26,006 nucleotides of DNA from JAXHUM01 sp034189325 (GTDB lineage Bacteria; Desulfobacterota; DSM-4660; Desulfatiglandales; Desulfatiglandaceae), in NCBI GenBank assembly GCA_034189325.1, contig JAXHUM010000053.1, positions 1 to 26,006 of the forward strand. Reading direction: 5' to 3'. Under the pieces are notes generated by a model, which saw only the letters and a list, made by a program, of their open reading frames with translations, ran no database searches and had not been told where the DNA came from. The translations under genes and the position numbers were made by a program. Positions 15,738 through 23,129 of the stretch are shown piece after piece (within the stretch, counting starts at the first letter, position 1; each line of letters begins with the position of its first letter).

Positions 15738-15785
15738 GTTAATTGGTTGAATTATTTGATCTAAAGAAAAATACGAATGCCTTTA

Positions 15786-15820
15786 TTAGTACCATGGGGG
15801 CTGTCCTTTGACAAGTGTCA
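15786..15820 (-). promoter_or_regulatory. Possible promoter and palindromic site upstream of alr
   Basis: A 12-base palindrome, TGACA-CT-TGTCA on the minus strand (15809-15820), overlaps a good -35-like TTGTCA. Seventeen bases further is a weak -10-like TACTAA (15786-15791). The alr ATG is about 50 bases downstream. The palindrome could be an operator, but five-base arms can occur by chance. The rest of the 15738-15892 spacer shows only a short ACAGG/CCTGT hairpin near the rluD stop. Confidence 0.25.
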
Positions 15821-15892
15821 TGTCGGGGGCCGGCGGGCTGGTCATTCCCCCTTTTGTAGGACGGGCATTTTCAGACAGGACCACTCGCCCTG

Positions 15893-16888
15893 TTACAATG
15901 AAGGGAGCCTTATTTTCGTATCTTCTGTTTTTAGTGCATTCAATAGATTTTTCATATCATCCGGAATGGGGGCGACAAATTCGACCTGACGTTCTTGAAC
16001 CGGATGTGCAAACTTTAGGACCCGCGAATGGAGCATCTGTCTTTCCACGGGGGGAAGTGCGTCCCTCTTAAGAAGGGGGTGGGGTTTCCACCAACGCTTC
16101 CCATGGCCGTAAACCGGATCACCAACTATTGGGTGGCCTATATGGCTAAGATGCACCCTGATCTGATGGGTACGACCTGTCTTGATATTGACCGAGAGGA
16201 GCGTAAAACCACACATAAATTCCTCGGTCTTCTTCCAATGCGTCAGGGCCCTTTTTGGGCCGGCAGGAGCGACGGACATCTTTTTTCTATGTTTCACATG
16301 ACGACCGATGGGTAGGTCGACCTCTCCTCTTTCCGCCTTGAAACGACCGTGCACCAAGGCAACGTATTCTTTCATTACAGTCCCCGACTTGAACTGACTG
16401 GCCAACAGGCTGTGGCAATGGTCGGTCTTTGCCACGACCATCACTCCGCTGGTCCCCTTGTCGAGTCTATGGACAATTCCTGGTCTGAGGGCGCCTCCCA
16501 GAGATGAAAGGTGACGGCCATCTGTCAGGAGACCATGTGCCAATGTGCCTTTGCTATGACCCGGGGCGGGATGAACGACAAGCCCTGCAGGTTTATCCAC
16601 GACAATCAATGAATCATCTTCGTATAGGATAGTGTAATCTATGGGTTCAGGCTCAATGATATAGGCCTTTGCGGGAGGAATGAACAGGGTAATGTGATCC
16701 CCTGTTTTTAATTTGTGGCTTGGCTTGGACAAACAAAGGTTGACTTTTACATGGCCCTGCCTTATGAGCGCTTGAATGGTTGATCGTGAGATTTCAACTG
16801 ACTGAGAAGCCAGAAAGCGGTCTAACCGGATGTTATGCTCATCTTCAGAGATCTTGTAAGTAAGCAGCTTAGAGGATTCATTATTCAC
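15893..16888 (-). CDS. rluD: RluA-family 23S rRNA pseudouridine synthase, RluD-like
   Basis: Pseudouridine synthase of 331 residues. An N-terminal S4 RNA-binding domain (about 18-75: IRLDRFLASQ...VKVNLCLSKPSHKLKTGD) precedes the RluA catalytic domain. That domain has VVDKPAGLVVHPAPGH and the catalytic Asp143 in GIVHRLDKGTSG, then KTGRTHQIRVHL and HPIVGDPVYG. S4 plus RluA architecture fits RluD, which modifies helix 69 of 23S rRNA in E. coli; the exact target sites cannot be read here. The start is GTG with a weak upstream AAAGA. It follows carD by 19 bases. Confidence 0.92.
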   Translation of the reverse strand: MNNESSKLLTYKISEDEHNIRLDRFLASQSVEISRSTIQALIRQGHVKVNLCLSKPSHKLKTGDHITLFIPPAKAYIIEPEPIDYTILYEDDSLIVVDKPAGLVVHPAPGHSKGTLAHGLLTDGRHLSSLGGALRPGIVHRLDKGTSGVMVVAKTDHCHSLLASQFKSGTVMKEYVALVHGRFKAERGEVDLPIGRHVKHRKKMSVAPAGPKRALTHWKKTEEFMCGFTLLSVNIKTGRTHQIRVHLSHIGHPIVGDPVYGHGKRWWKPHPLLKRDALPPVERQMLHSRVLKFAHPVQERQVEFVAPIPDDMKNLLNALKTEDTKIRLPSL

Positions 16889-16907
16889 ATTCTTTTTAAA
16901 GACTCAA

Positions 16908-17387
16908 TCAAGAAAATATCTTATTCAAGTCCTTCTCTACCTGATCTTCGCCTATATCCTTTGAAAGGGATATTTCTTTGACAAGAAGATTCTTGGCCGT
17001 ATCCAGAAGCTTTCTTTCGCCAAATGAGAGTTCCTTCTCCAGCCTCAGGATCAAAAGATCCCGGTAGACTTCTGCGACCTCAAAAACTGATCCGGTCTTG
17101 ATCTTTTCCATGTAGTCCCGGTATCGACGATTCCAAGTCTGCGTGTCAATGGGGACATTCCTTTTCTTGAGAATCGAGTAAAGCTTTGGAATTTCCGTCT
17201 CTTCGATAATGCATCTCAGTCCTACGTTGTTGACATTAGTGGTAGGAATCATGATGATCATGTCATTCTCAAGAATTCGCATAACATAAAAATCCTGTTT
17301 GCAGCCTGAGATTTCTTGAGTCTCGATCTTTTCAATCAGCCCAACGCCGTGTGCAGGATAAACAGCTAAATCCCCTGTTTTGAACAT
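16908..17387 (-). CDS. carD: CarD-family transcriptional regulator
   Basis: RNA-polymerase-binding regulator of the CarD/CdnL family, 159 residues. The N-terminal RNA polymerase interaction domain begins MFKTGDLAVYPAHGVGLIEKIE, and the C-terminal helical DNA-binding part contains QTWNRRYRDYMEKI. Trp85 aligns with the tryptophan of M. tuberculosis CarD that wedges into the promoter minor groove. The longest frame starts 22 codons earlier, but the ATG at 17387 has AAGGGGG about six bases upstream and gives the standard N-terminus, so it is used here. In relatives CarD stabilises open complexes at many promoters. It is separated from hppA by 199 bases with a strong palindrome. Confidence 0.94.
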   Translation of the reverse strand: MFKTGDLAVYPAHGVGLIEKIETQEISGCKQDFYVMRILENDMIIMIPTTNVNNVGLRCIIEETEIPKLYSILKKRNVPIDTQTWNRRYRDYMEKIKTGSVFEVAEVYRDLLILRLEKELSFGERKLLDTAKNLLVKEISLSKDIGEDQVEKDLNKIFS

Positions 17388-17519
17388 GTGAACCCCCTTA
17401 CCTGAAACGTTAAAATCTAGAGTCCCGTTACTCCTCCTAGACCACTCAGGCAAGTGTATCGCAATTTAAGGTATGCCGATTGTGATGGCAGATCAAAGCA
17501 TACTGATACGAAATAATCC

Positions 17520-17553
17520 ATGGGACATACGGCCACATGGTCGTATGTCCCAT
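17520..17553. repeat. Long inverted repeat between hppA and carD
   Basis: ATGGGACATAC (17520-17530) and GTATGTCCCAT (17543-17553) are exact inverted copies of 11 bases. The stem can be extended by GGCC/GGTC around an ACAT loop, giving a near-continuous 15-pair hairpin. It starts about 33 bases after the hppA stop. In the minus-strand RNA the following bases are GGAUUAUUUCG, only moderately U-rich. It is most likely the 3' end hairpin of the hppA transcript, terminator-like or protecting the RNA end, but an operator for carD cannot be excluded. Confidence 0.6.
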
Positions 17554-17586
17554 CATCACTTGCATGTTATTAATTAAATCTTGGAT

Positions 17587-19638
17587 CTAAAGGATACCGC
17601 CCCATTTGGCAAGGATCGGGGAAATCACCAATGATACCACGGACATTAATTTGATTAGAATATTCATAGCAGGTCCGGAGGTGTCTTTAAAGGGATCGCC
17701 AACGGTATCTCCTACAACCGCTGCCTTATGGTTATCAGATCCTTTTCCACCATGGTGGCCTTCCTCAATGTATTTCTTGGCGTTATCCCAAGCACCGCCA
17801 CCGTTGGCCATGAAAAGGGCCAGAAAAGCACCCATGGTGGTTGCACCGAGAAGCATTCCGCCAAGCGTCTCTTTGCCGAGAATGAAGCCTACGGCCACAG
17901 GGGTGAGCACCGCGATCAGACCGGGAGTCACCATCTCTTTGAGCGCAGAGTTGGTTGCAATAGTGACGCAGGTCTTTGGATCGGGCTTGGCCCCCTCTTT
18001 TCCTTCCAAGAGTCCAGGGATCTCCCTGAACTGACGTCGAATTTCTTCGACAATGCTGTAGGCTGCCTTGCCAACAGATGTCATTGTCAGAGCGGCGCAC
18101 ACCATGGGAACCATGCCCCCTATAAACACTCCGATAACGACCATTGGATTCTTGATATCGATAACCGACAGACCAACTGATTGCGTGTAGGCCACAAACA
18201 AAGCCAAGGCCGTAAGGGCTGCTGAACCAATGGCAAAGCCCTTTCCGATAGCAGCAGTGGTATTGCCTAGAGCATCCAGACCGTCAGTGATTTTTCTTGT
18301 CTCAGGCCCCAGGCCGGCCATCTCGGATATGCCGCCTGCGTTGTCGGCAATCGGTCCGTAGGCGTCCACTGTCATGGTAGCGCCCACTGTTGCGAGCATG
18401 CCCACGGCTGAGAGACCGATTCCATAGATGCCGGCGGTAGTATACCCTACATAGGTGGCCACGCAGATACCGAGCATGGGCAGATAAGTTGATTGCATAC
18501 CCACGGCAAGACCTGCAATAATGACGGTTGCCGAGCCTGTCTTCGTCTGTTCGGCTATGCGTTTGACCGGCGGCCCTGATGTGTAGTACTCCGCCATTAG
18601 GCCGATCGCTATACCACAGAGCAGACCTGAGAAGACCGCCCAAAAAGCGCCCATAGGCATGCCCATAGTCTTAGTAATGATGATTGTCAGAACGACAAAA
18701 ACCGCGGCCGCGACAAATGTTGTGTATCTTAAAGCCCCTGCGGGGTCGCCACTCTGAAAGATCTTGATCGAAAAGACGCCGACAAAGGAACTCAACAGGC
18801 CGGCCATAACAACCAGCATCGGCATAGTCATATACATCATCCGAATGTCGGTTTCCGCCATGCCTTTTAAGATGGGAAACTGTGCAAGGAATTCCGGGGT
18901 GATGCTTAATGTTGCACCAATAGCGATCGTCGCTATAACCGAACCGACGAAGGACTCGAAGATATCCGCGCCCATGCCCGCAATATCACCTACATTGTCA
19001 CCAACGTTATCTGCAATAACGCCGGGGTTTCGAGGATCGTCTTCAGGGATTCCCGCTTCAACCTTTCCTACCAGGTCGGCTCCAACATCAGCTGCCTTGG
19101 TGTAAACGCCGCCGCCCACACGGGCAAACAGGGCGATAGAGCTGGCACCCATGGCAAAGCCGTTGATGTACTGGGCCGTGGCAGGATCACCACCGAATTT
19201 CCAGAACCAAAACCCCAGTCCCAAAAGGCCGAGACCTGCGACAGACAGGCCCATAACCGAACCTGAGAAGTAAGATACGTTCAGTGCCTTTGCCTGACCT
19301 GATTTAGTGGCGGCTTCCGCAGTCCTGGAGTTGCCTCTTGTCGCCGCGGTCATGCCCGAAAAACCAGCAAGCATAGAGCACAAGGCGCCGGTCACAAAAG
19401 CGATGGCCGTTGACCATGCGATTCCCCAACCCAAAAGGACAAAGACAATGGCGATAAAAACAATCAGGATGGAATACTCCTTTTTTAAAAAGGCCATGGC
19501 CCCTTCGTGGATCATGTCTTCAAGTTCTCGCATCAGACTTGTTCCGTTTGGCTGTTTCTTTACATAACCGAAAATCAGCCAGGCGACGACCAAGCTCAGA
19601 ATCCCCAAGAAAGGGGCGTAAATGGTTAGTCCCTGCAT
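17587..19638 (-). CDS. hppA: Membrane-bound ion-translocating pyrophosphatase, K+-dependent type
   Basis: Integral membrane enzyme of 683 residues with about 16 helices that couples pyrophosphate hydrolysis to H+ or Na+ export. The pyrophosphate and Mg2+ site is visible in DVGADLVGKVE (184-194), DNVGDNVGDIAGMGAD (about 210-225), and DTVGDPFKDTSGP near the C-terminus. GNTTAAIGKG (458-467) has Ala and Gly at the two positions that are Lys and Thr in K+-independent enzymes, so it should need K+. Glu228 in ADIFESF, with Gly four residues on, is the arrangement of Na+-pumping pyrophosphatases such as that of Thermotoga; plant H+ pumps have the Glu four residues later. Na+ transport is therefore likely but not certain. 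The ATG overlaps the pth stop (TGATG). Confidence 0.95.
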   Translation of the reverse strand: MQGLTIYAPFLGILSLVVAWLIFGYVKKQPNGTSLMRELEDMIHEGAMAFLKKEYSILIVFIAIVFVLLGWGIAWSTAIAFVTGALCSMLAGFSGMTAATRGNSRTAEAATKSGQAKALNVSYFSGSVMGLSVAGLGLLGLGFWFWKFGGDPATAQYINGFAMGASSIALFARVGGGVYTKAADVGADLVGKVEAGIPEDDPRNPGVIADNVGDNVGDIAGMGADIFESFVGSVIATIAIGATLSITPEFLAQFPILKGMAETDIRMMYMTMPMLVVMAGLLSSFVGVFSIKIFQSGDPAGALRYTTFVAAAVFVVLTIIITKTMGMPMGAFWAVFSGLLCGIAIGLMAEYYTSGPPVKRIAEQTKTGSATVIIAGLAVGMQSTYLPMLGICVATYVGYTTAGIYGIGLSAVGMLATVGATMTVDAYGPIADNAGGISEMAGLGPETRKITDGLDALGNTTAAIGKGFAIGSAALTALALFVAYTQSVGLSVIDIKNPMVVIGVFIGGMVPMVCAALTMTSVGKAAYSIVEEIRRQFREIPGLLEGKEGAKPDPKTCVTIATNSALKEMVTPGLIAVLTPVAVGFILGKETLGGMLLGATTMGAFLALFMANGGGAWDNAKKYIEEGHHGGKGSDNHKAAVVGDTVGDPFKDTSGPAMNILIKLMSVVSLVISPILAKWGGIL

Positions 19639-20228
19639 CAGTTTAAACCCTCCTTTTTCACTAAGTTATGGCAATTAAAACGGTTCATTGCCGATTCAAC
19701 ACCCTCCGAAACCAAAACCTCACACACATCAACTGCAATTTTGACAACGCCTTTAAGGATATCCTTTTGATCATGGTAGACCGGTGAAAGAACAAAGTCC
19801 TCAATGGACTCATCATACCTTGGGCGTCCTATTCCCACCTTGATCCGAGGGAACTCCTTGCTGCCCAGAGAATTGATGATCGATGATACTCCTCTGTGCC
19901 CGCCTGTGCCGCCATGTCTGGCGATCTTTATCCGTCCGACTGGAAGATCAAGATCATCGTGGATTACGACAACTCTTCTGATATCGAGATCATAGTAGTC
20001 TAAGCACTCGCGAACGGAAATTCCGCTTTTGTTCATATAAGTCATCGGAACAAGCAGTATGATCCGTTGATCTCGAACTGTCGTCACGGCAATTCTTGAA
20101 TGGAAGCGCTTCCGGTTCAGACGGATGCCCAATCGTCGGCTCCACAGGTCAATGGCTCTTTCGCCAATGTTATGCCGAGTTTGCTCATATTTTAGCCCGG
20201 GATTACCAAGGCCAACAAAAAGGAACAC
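19638..20228 (-). CDS. pth: Peptidyl-tRNA hydrolase
   Basis: Releases tRNA from prematurely dropped peptidyl-tRNA. The 196 residues begin FLFVGLGNPG with Asn9; catalytic His19 is in TRHNIG, Asn66 in MTYMNKSG and Asp91 in VVVIHDDLDLPVGRI. GGTGGHRGVSSI, the usual loop, is also present. The start is a GTG; an in-frame stop four codons upstream rules out an earlier one. An AAGGGGG run lies unusually far upstream (about 20 bases) and can pair with CCTTTC nearer the start. It follows rplY by 27 bases, the common rplY-pth order. Confidence 0.97.
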   Translation of the reverse strand: MFLFVGLGNPGLKYEQTRHNIGERAIDLWSRRLGIRLNRKRFHSRIAVTTVRDQRIILLVPMTYMNKSGISVRECLDYYDLDIRRVVVIHDDLDLPVGRIKIARHGGTGGHRGVSSIINSLGSKEFPRIKVGIGRPRYDESIEDFVLSPVYHDQKDILKGVVKIAVDVCEVLVSEGVESAMNRFNCHNLVKKEGLN

Positions 20229-20255
20229 CTTGAAAGGCTACTTTCACCCCCTTTC

Positions 20256-20933
20256 TTAATCTGACGACGGTTTTCCTTCGATACCCTTATTGGCTGTTTC
20301 TTCAGTCGTTTCCTCGATCTCGGCCCCCTCCTCAAGCTCTTCTTCAGCCTCCGCCTCGGCTGTAACCGTCGGGGAAGCGACCACTGCAATGGTAAGGTGG
20401 CCCTCATCATTTGAGGTGATGCCTTCCGGAAGATTCAGATCCCTCACATGCAAGGAATCTCCGATATCGAGATCTCTCACATCGACTTCCAGAGAATCAA
20501 TCAATTTGTCAGGAAGGCACGAGATCGATAGTTCTCTCCTGATATGCTGTAGAATACCACCTTGTGTCACGCCTTGAGGGGTATTTACGAGATGAATAGG
20601 GATTGGGACGGATATTTCTCTGTCCATGCTTATCTCATAGAAATCCGCGTGTACATAATCTCCCTTAACAGGATGAACCATGATCTCTTTAAGCATCACT
20701 TTCCGGGTCTCGGCGCCCTCATCCGATTTTATTTCAAGGTCGAGGATGACGTTTTCAGCCGCCCCTGTGGCCGTTACACGGCTTAGTTGCGCGCAGTCAA
20801 CTGTCAACATAATCGGTTGTGTGTTCGGGCCGTAGAAAATTGCAGGGATCTGGCTATTCCTGCGCAATCTTCTCGCCATCCCCTTCCCGGTGCTTTTTCT
20901 AACCTGAGTTGCAAGTTTTACCTGCTGTTCCAT
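20256..20933 (-). CDS. rplY: 50S ribosomal protein L25, CTC/TL5 form
   Basis: 5S rRNA-binding ribosomal protein of the long general-stress (CTC) type, 225 residues. The N-terminal L25 domain (about 1-95) has KLATQVRKSTGKGMARRLRR and IPAIFYGPNTQPI. The C-terminal beta-rich domain (about 96-190) contains VPIPIHLVNTPQGVTQGG and SLHVRDLNLPEGI. A glutamate-rich tail follows. The chosen ATG has GAGAGGA four bases upstream; an ATG four codons earlier has no such site. It lies between prs and pth, a conserved arrangement. The 197-base leader holds only a GGGGC-T5 run and no convincing promoter. Confidence 0.96.
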   Translation of the reverse strand: MEQQVKLATQVRKSTGKGMARRLRRNSQIPAIFYGPNTQPIMLTVDCAQLSRVTATGAAENVILDLEIKSDEGAETRKVMLKEIMVHPVKGDYVHADFYEISMDREISVPIPIHLVNTPQGVTQGGILQHIRRELSISCLPDKLIDSLEVDVRDLDIGDSLHVRDLNLPEGITSNDEGHLTIAVVASPTVTAEAEAEEELEEGAEIEETTEETANKGIEGKPSSD

Positions 20934-21130
20934 TTTTCCTCTCAATCCCCTGAGTAGTGTTGTGACTTCAGGATCACTATCGTATGCTTTGTGCCAAAAA
21001 GTCGCCTCACCGGGTACCGATGTTGATCACCGGAAGTATTTCTTTCCCACGGTAGGCATTCACGTAAGGGCTATTAGCTAAATTTTTCACAAACTAACAA
21101 AAAGCCCCGACCACCAGACCTTCTCATGCT

Positions 21131-22078
21131 CTAAACGAACAGGGTGCTGACGGAATCGGAGCTGTGGACTCTTTTAATTGTCTCCCCCAAAATATGTGCG
21201 ACGGAAAGGACCGTGATTTTCTCGCAGTCTTTCTTTTTACTGCCGAGGGGAATGGTATTGGTTACCACGAGGCTGTCAATACACGAGTCATTGATCCTTT
21301 CTATTGCGGGGCCTGACAGAACGGCATGGGTGCAGCAGGCATGTATACCTCTCGTCCCTCTCTTCTTGAGCGCTTCAGCAGCCTGGGTCAAAGTGCCTGC
21401 AGTATCCACCATGTCGTCGAGGATAATGGCTGTCTTGTCTTTCACTTCTCCTATGATATTCATGGCCTCAGCGACATTAGGTGACTCACGCCTCTTGTCG
21501 ATAATGGCTAGAGAGGCATTCAGGCGCTTGCCAAAGGCCCGCGCTCTTTCCACCCCTCCTGCATCGGGTGAAACAACAACCAGGTCGTTCATAAAGTGAG
21601 TGCGTATATACTTCAGTAAGATCGGAGCGGCAAAGATATTGTCAACAGGTATATTGAAGTATCCTTGGATCTGGCCGGCATGGAGGTCCATTGAAACAAC
21701 TCTGTTGGCACCACCTACAGTAATCAGGTCGGCTACGAGTTTAGCACTGACCGGGACCCTCGGTTTGACCTTTCGGTCTTGTCGACCGTAGCCATAGTAA
21801 GGAATCACGGCAGTCACCCTCTCGGCCGATGCCCGTTTCAAGGCATCCATGATAATCAAGAGTTCCATCAGATTGTCATTGACCGGGGTGCATGTGGATT
21901 GCAGGATGAAAACATCTCGACCCCTAACGTTTTCCCTTATCTCAACTAATGTCTCTCCATCACTGAATGTCTTGGCGACTAGTTTGCCGGGGTTAATGCC
22001 GAGGTAATCACATACTTCGGATGTCAGCTCAGGGTTGGAAGTGCCCCCAAAAAGTTTCATTTCCGCATTAAAGGTCAT
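21131..22078 (-). CDS. prs: Ribose-phosphate pyrophosphokinase (PRPP synthetase)
   Basis: Makes PRPP from ribose 5-phosphate and ATP for nucleotides, histidine and tryptophan. From the ATG at 22078 (AAGGA five bases upstream) it is 315 residues, the standard length. The frame is open eight codons further. Motifs are intact: LFGGTSNPEL, FSDGETLVEIRENVRG, IPYYGYGRQDRK, the VVVSPDAGGVERA segment, and the PRPP-binding loop IILDDMVDTAGTL. It follows tRNA-Gln closely, so the tRNA is probably processed from the same transcript. Confidence 0.97.
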   Translation of the reverse strand: MTFNAEMKLFGGTSNPELTSEVCDYLGINPGKLVAKTFSDGETLVEIRENVRGRDVFILQSTCTPVNDNLMELLIIMDALKRASAERVTAVIPYYGYGRQDRKVKPRVPVSAKLVADLITVGGANRVVSMDLHAGQIQGYFNIPVDNIFAAPILLKYIRTHFMNDLVVVSPDAGGVERARAFGKRLNASLAIIDKRRESPNVAEAMNIIGEVKDKTAIILDDMVDTAGTLTQAAEALKKRGTRGIHACCTHAVLSGPAIERINDSCIDSLVVTNTIPLGSKKKDCEKITVLSVAHILGETIKRVHSSDSVSTLFV

Positions 22079-22105
22079 TCTTTTCCTTATGAAAAGTGGC
22101 AAAAA

Positions 22106-22180
22106 TGGCTGGGGTGGGAGGATTCGAACCTCCGAATGCGGGCTCCAAAAACCCGTGTCTTACCACTTGACGACACCCCA
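22106..22180 (-). tRNA. tRNA-Gln (anticodon TTG)
   Basis: A 75-base tRNA folds on the minus strand. The acceptor arms TGGGGTG/CACCCCA pair fully, with discriminator G and encoded CCA. The anticodon stem CGGGT/GCCCG encloses the loop TTTTGGA with anticodon TTG, and the T loop carries GGTTCGAATCC. It decodes CAA, and CAG by wobble. It lies between ispE (49 bases before) and prs (27 bases after), a linkage seen in other deltaproteobacteria. Confidence 0.97.
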
Positions 22181-22229
22181 AATCGAGTCAATCGTTGATA
22201 CTTTAGATGGGGTTCCTGTAATCGGTGAT

Positions 22230-23096
22230 TTATCCCCAGTTTGTGGCCACAAAAATATCGCCGAAATCTCGGTTCGAAAGATAGTTTTCAGCCGACAGCG
22301 CTTGATCTTTCGATTCAAATACTCCAAATACGCTGGGACCGCTACCTGACATCAACGCGCCCAATGCACCTGCTTCGATCAGACATTTCTTGATAGTGTC
22401 AATGACTGGAAAACGAGAAGCTGTGACCCTCTCCAGATCATTTTCAAGTAGGAAACGTACCTGGGAAGGGGTGCTTTTTAACCCGTCGATTATAAGGTCG
22501 GAGTCTGGTGTTGTCAACTCTAATTTTAGATTTCCGTAGACCCACGACGTGGAAACCTCTATGGGTGGAGTTATCACAACATACCAGAATTCTGGCCAAT
22601 TTTCTATCGGCTTGAGTTTTTCCCCTATCCCTTGCGCCACACTGGGTCTGCTTGCAAGAAAGAAAGGGACATCCGCCCCCAGGTGGAGGGCAATCTCCGC
22701 CAGTTCTTTTGGTGAGATGGGATTGGAGTAATGGGTATTGAGGACATTGAGTGTGCATGCGGCGTCGCTGCTGCCTCCCCCAAGGCCCGCAGCAACAGGA
22801 ATTGTCTTTGTGAGTTTTATCGAAATAGCAGGGTCGATGCCGGTATGGCTGAAGAACGCCTTCGCGGCACGATATGCGAGGTTATGATGCGAGGGGAGTG
22901 AAAGGCCATCACAGACGAGGGTTATCCCGGCTCGGCGCCACGAGAACTCTATCTCATCAAAGAGGCTGATCGGTACCATGATAGAGGACAGCTCATGATA
23001 ACCGCTTGGCCTGCGGCCCTTCACTTTAAGACGGATATTCAGCTTGGCAGGCGTCTTTTCGATAAGGACATTCGTGTCTGGCGTTTGATATGTCAA
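22230..23096 (-). CDS. ispE: 4-diphosphocytidyl-2-C-methyl-D-erythritol kinase
   Basis: GHMP kinase of the non-mevalonate (MEP) isoprenoid pathway, 288 residues. Lys18 in TPAKLNIRLKV and Asp142 in LGADVPFF match the catalytic Lys/Asp pair of E. coli IspE. The ATP loop is PVAAGLGGGSSDAA (about 101-113), and the C-terminal GALMSGSGPSVFGVF segment is present. The only start upstream of the essential PAKLN motif is a TTG at 23096, with AGG about seven bases before; no ATG or GTG is available there. Expression may thus be modest. It is followed by tRNA-Gln and prs. Confidence 0.96.
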   Translation of the reverse strand: MTYQTPDTNVLIEKTPAKLNIRLKVKGRRPSGYHELSSIMVPISLFDEIEFSWRRAGITLVCDGLSLPSHHNLAYRAAKAFFSHTGIDPAISIKLTKTIPVAAGLGGGSSDAACTLNVLNTHYSNPISPKELAEIALHLGADVPFFLASRPSVAQGIGEKLKPIENWPEFWYVVITPPIEVSTSWVYGNLKLELTTPDSDLIIDGLKSTPSQVRFLLENDLERVTASRFPVIDTIKKCLIEAGALGALMSGSGPSVFGVFESKDQALSAENYLSNRDFGDIFVATNWG

Positions 23097-23129
23097 CGTG
23101 TTACCTGGGATCTCCCCACCAACGGTCGC

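Noticed and set aside
17388..17453. Longer CarD start 22 codons upstream
   Set aside because: The added residues do not fit the family, whereas the inner ATG has a strong ribosome site and the standard N-terminus.
20980..20996. TGGCAC on the minus strand before rplY, like a sigma-54 -24 box
   Set aside because: The expected -12 GC at the fixed spacing is absent (ATACG follows), so this is not a sigma-54 promoter.
21090..21130. GGGGC followed by five T just after prs, as a terminator
   Set aside because: The G-rich arm has no convincing complementary arm upstream, so I do not call a terminator.
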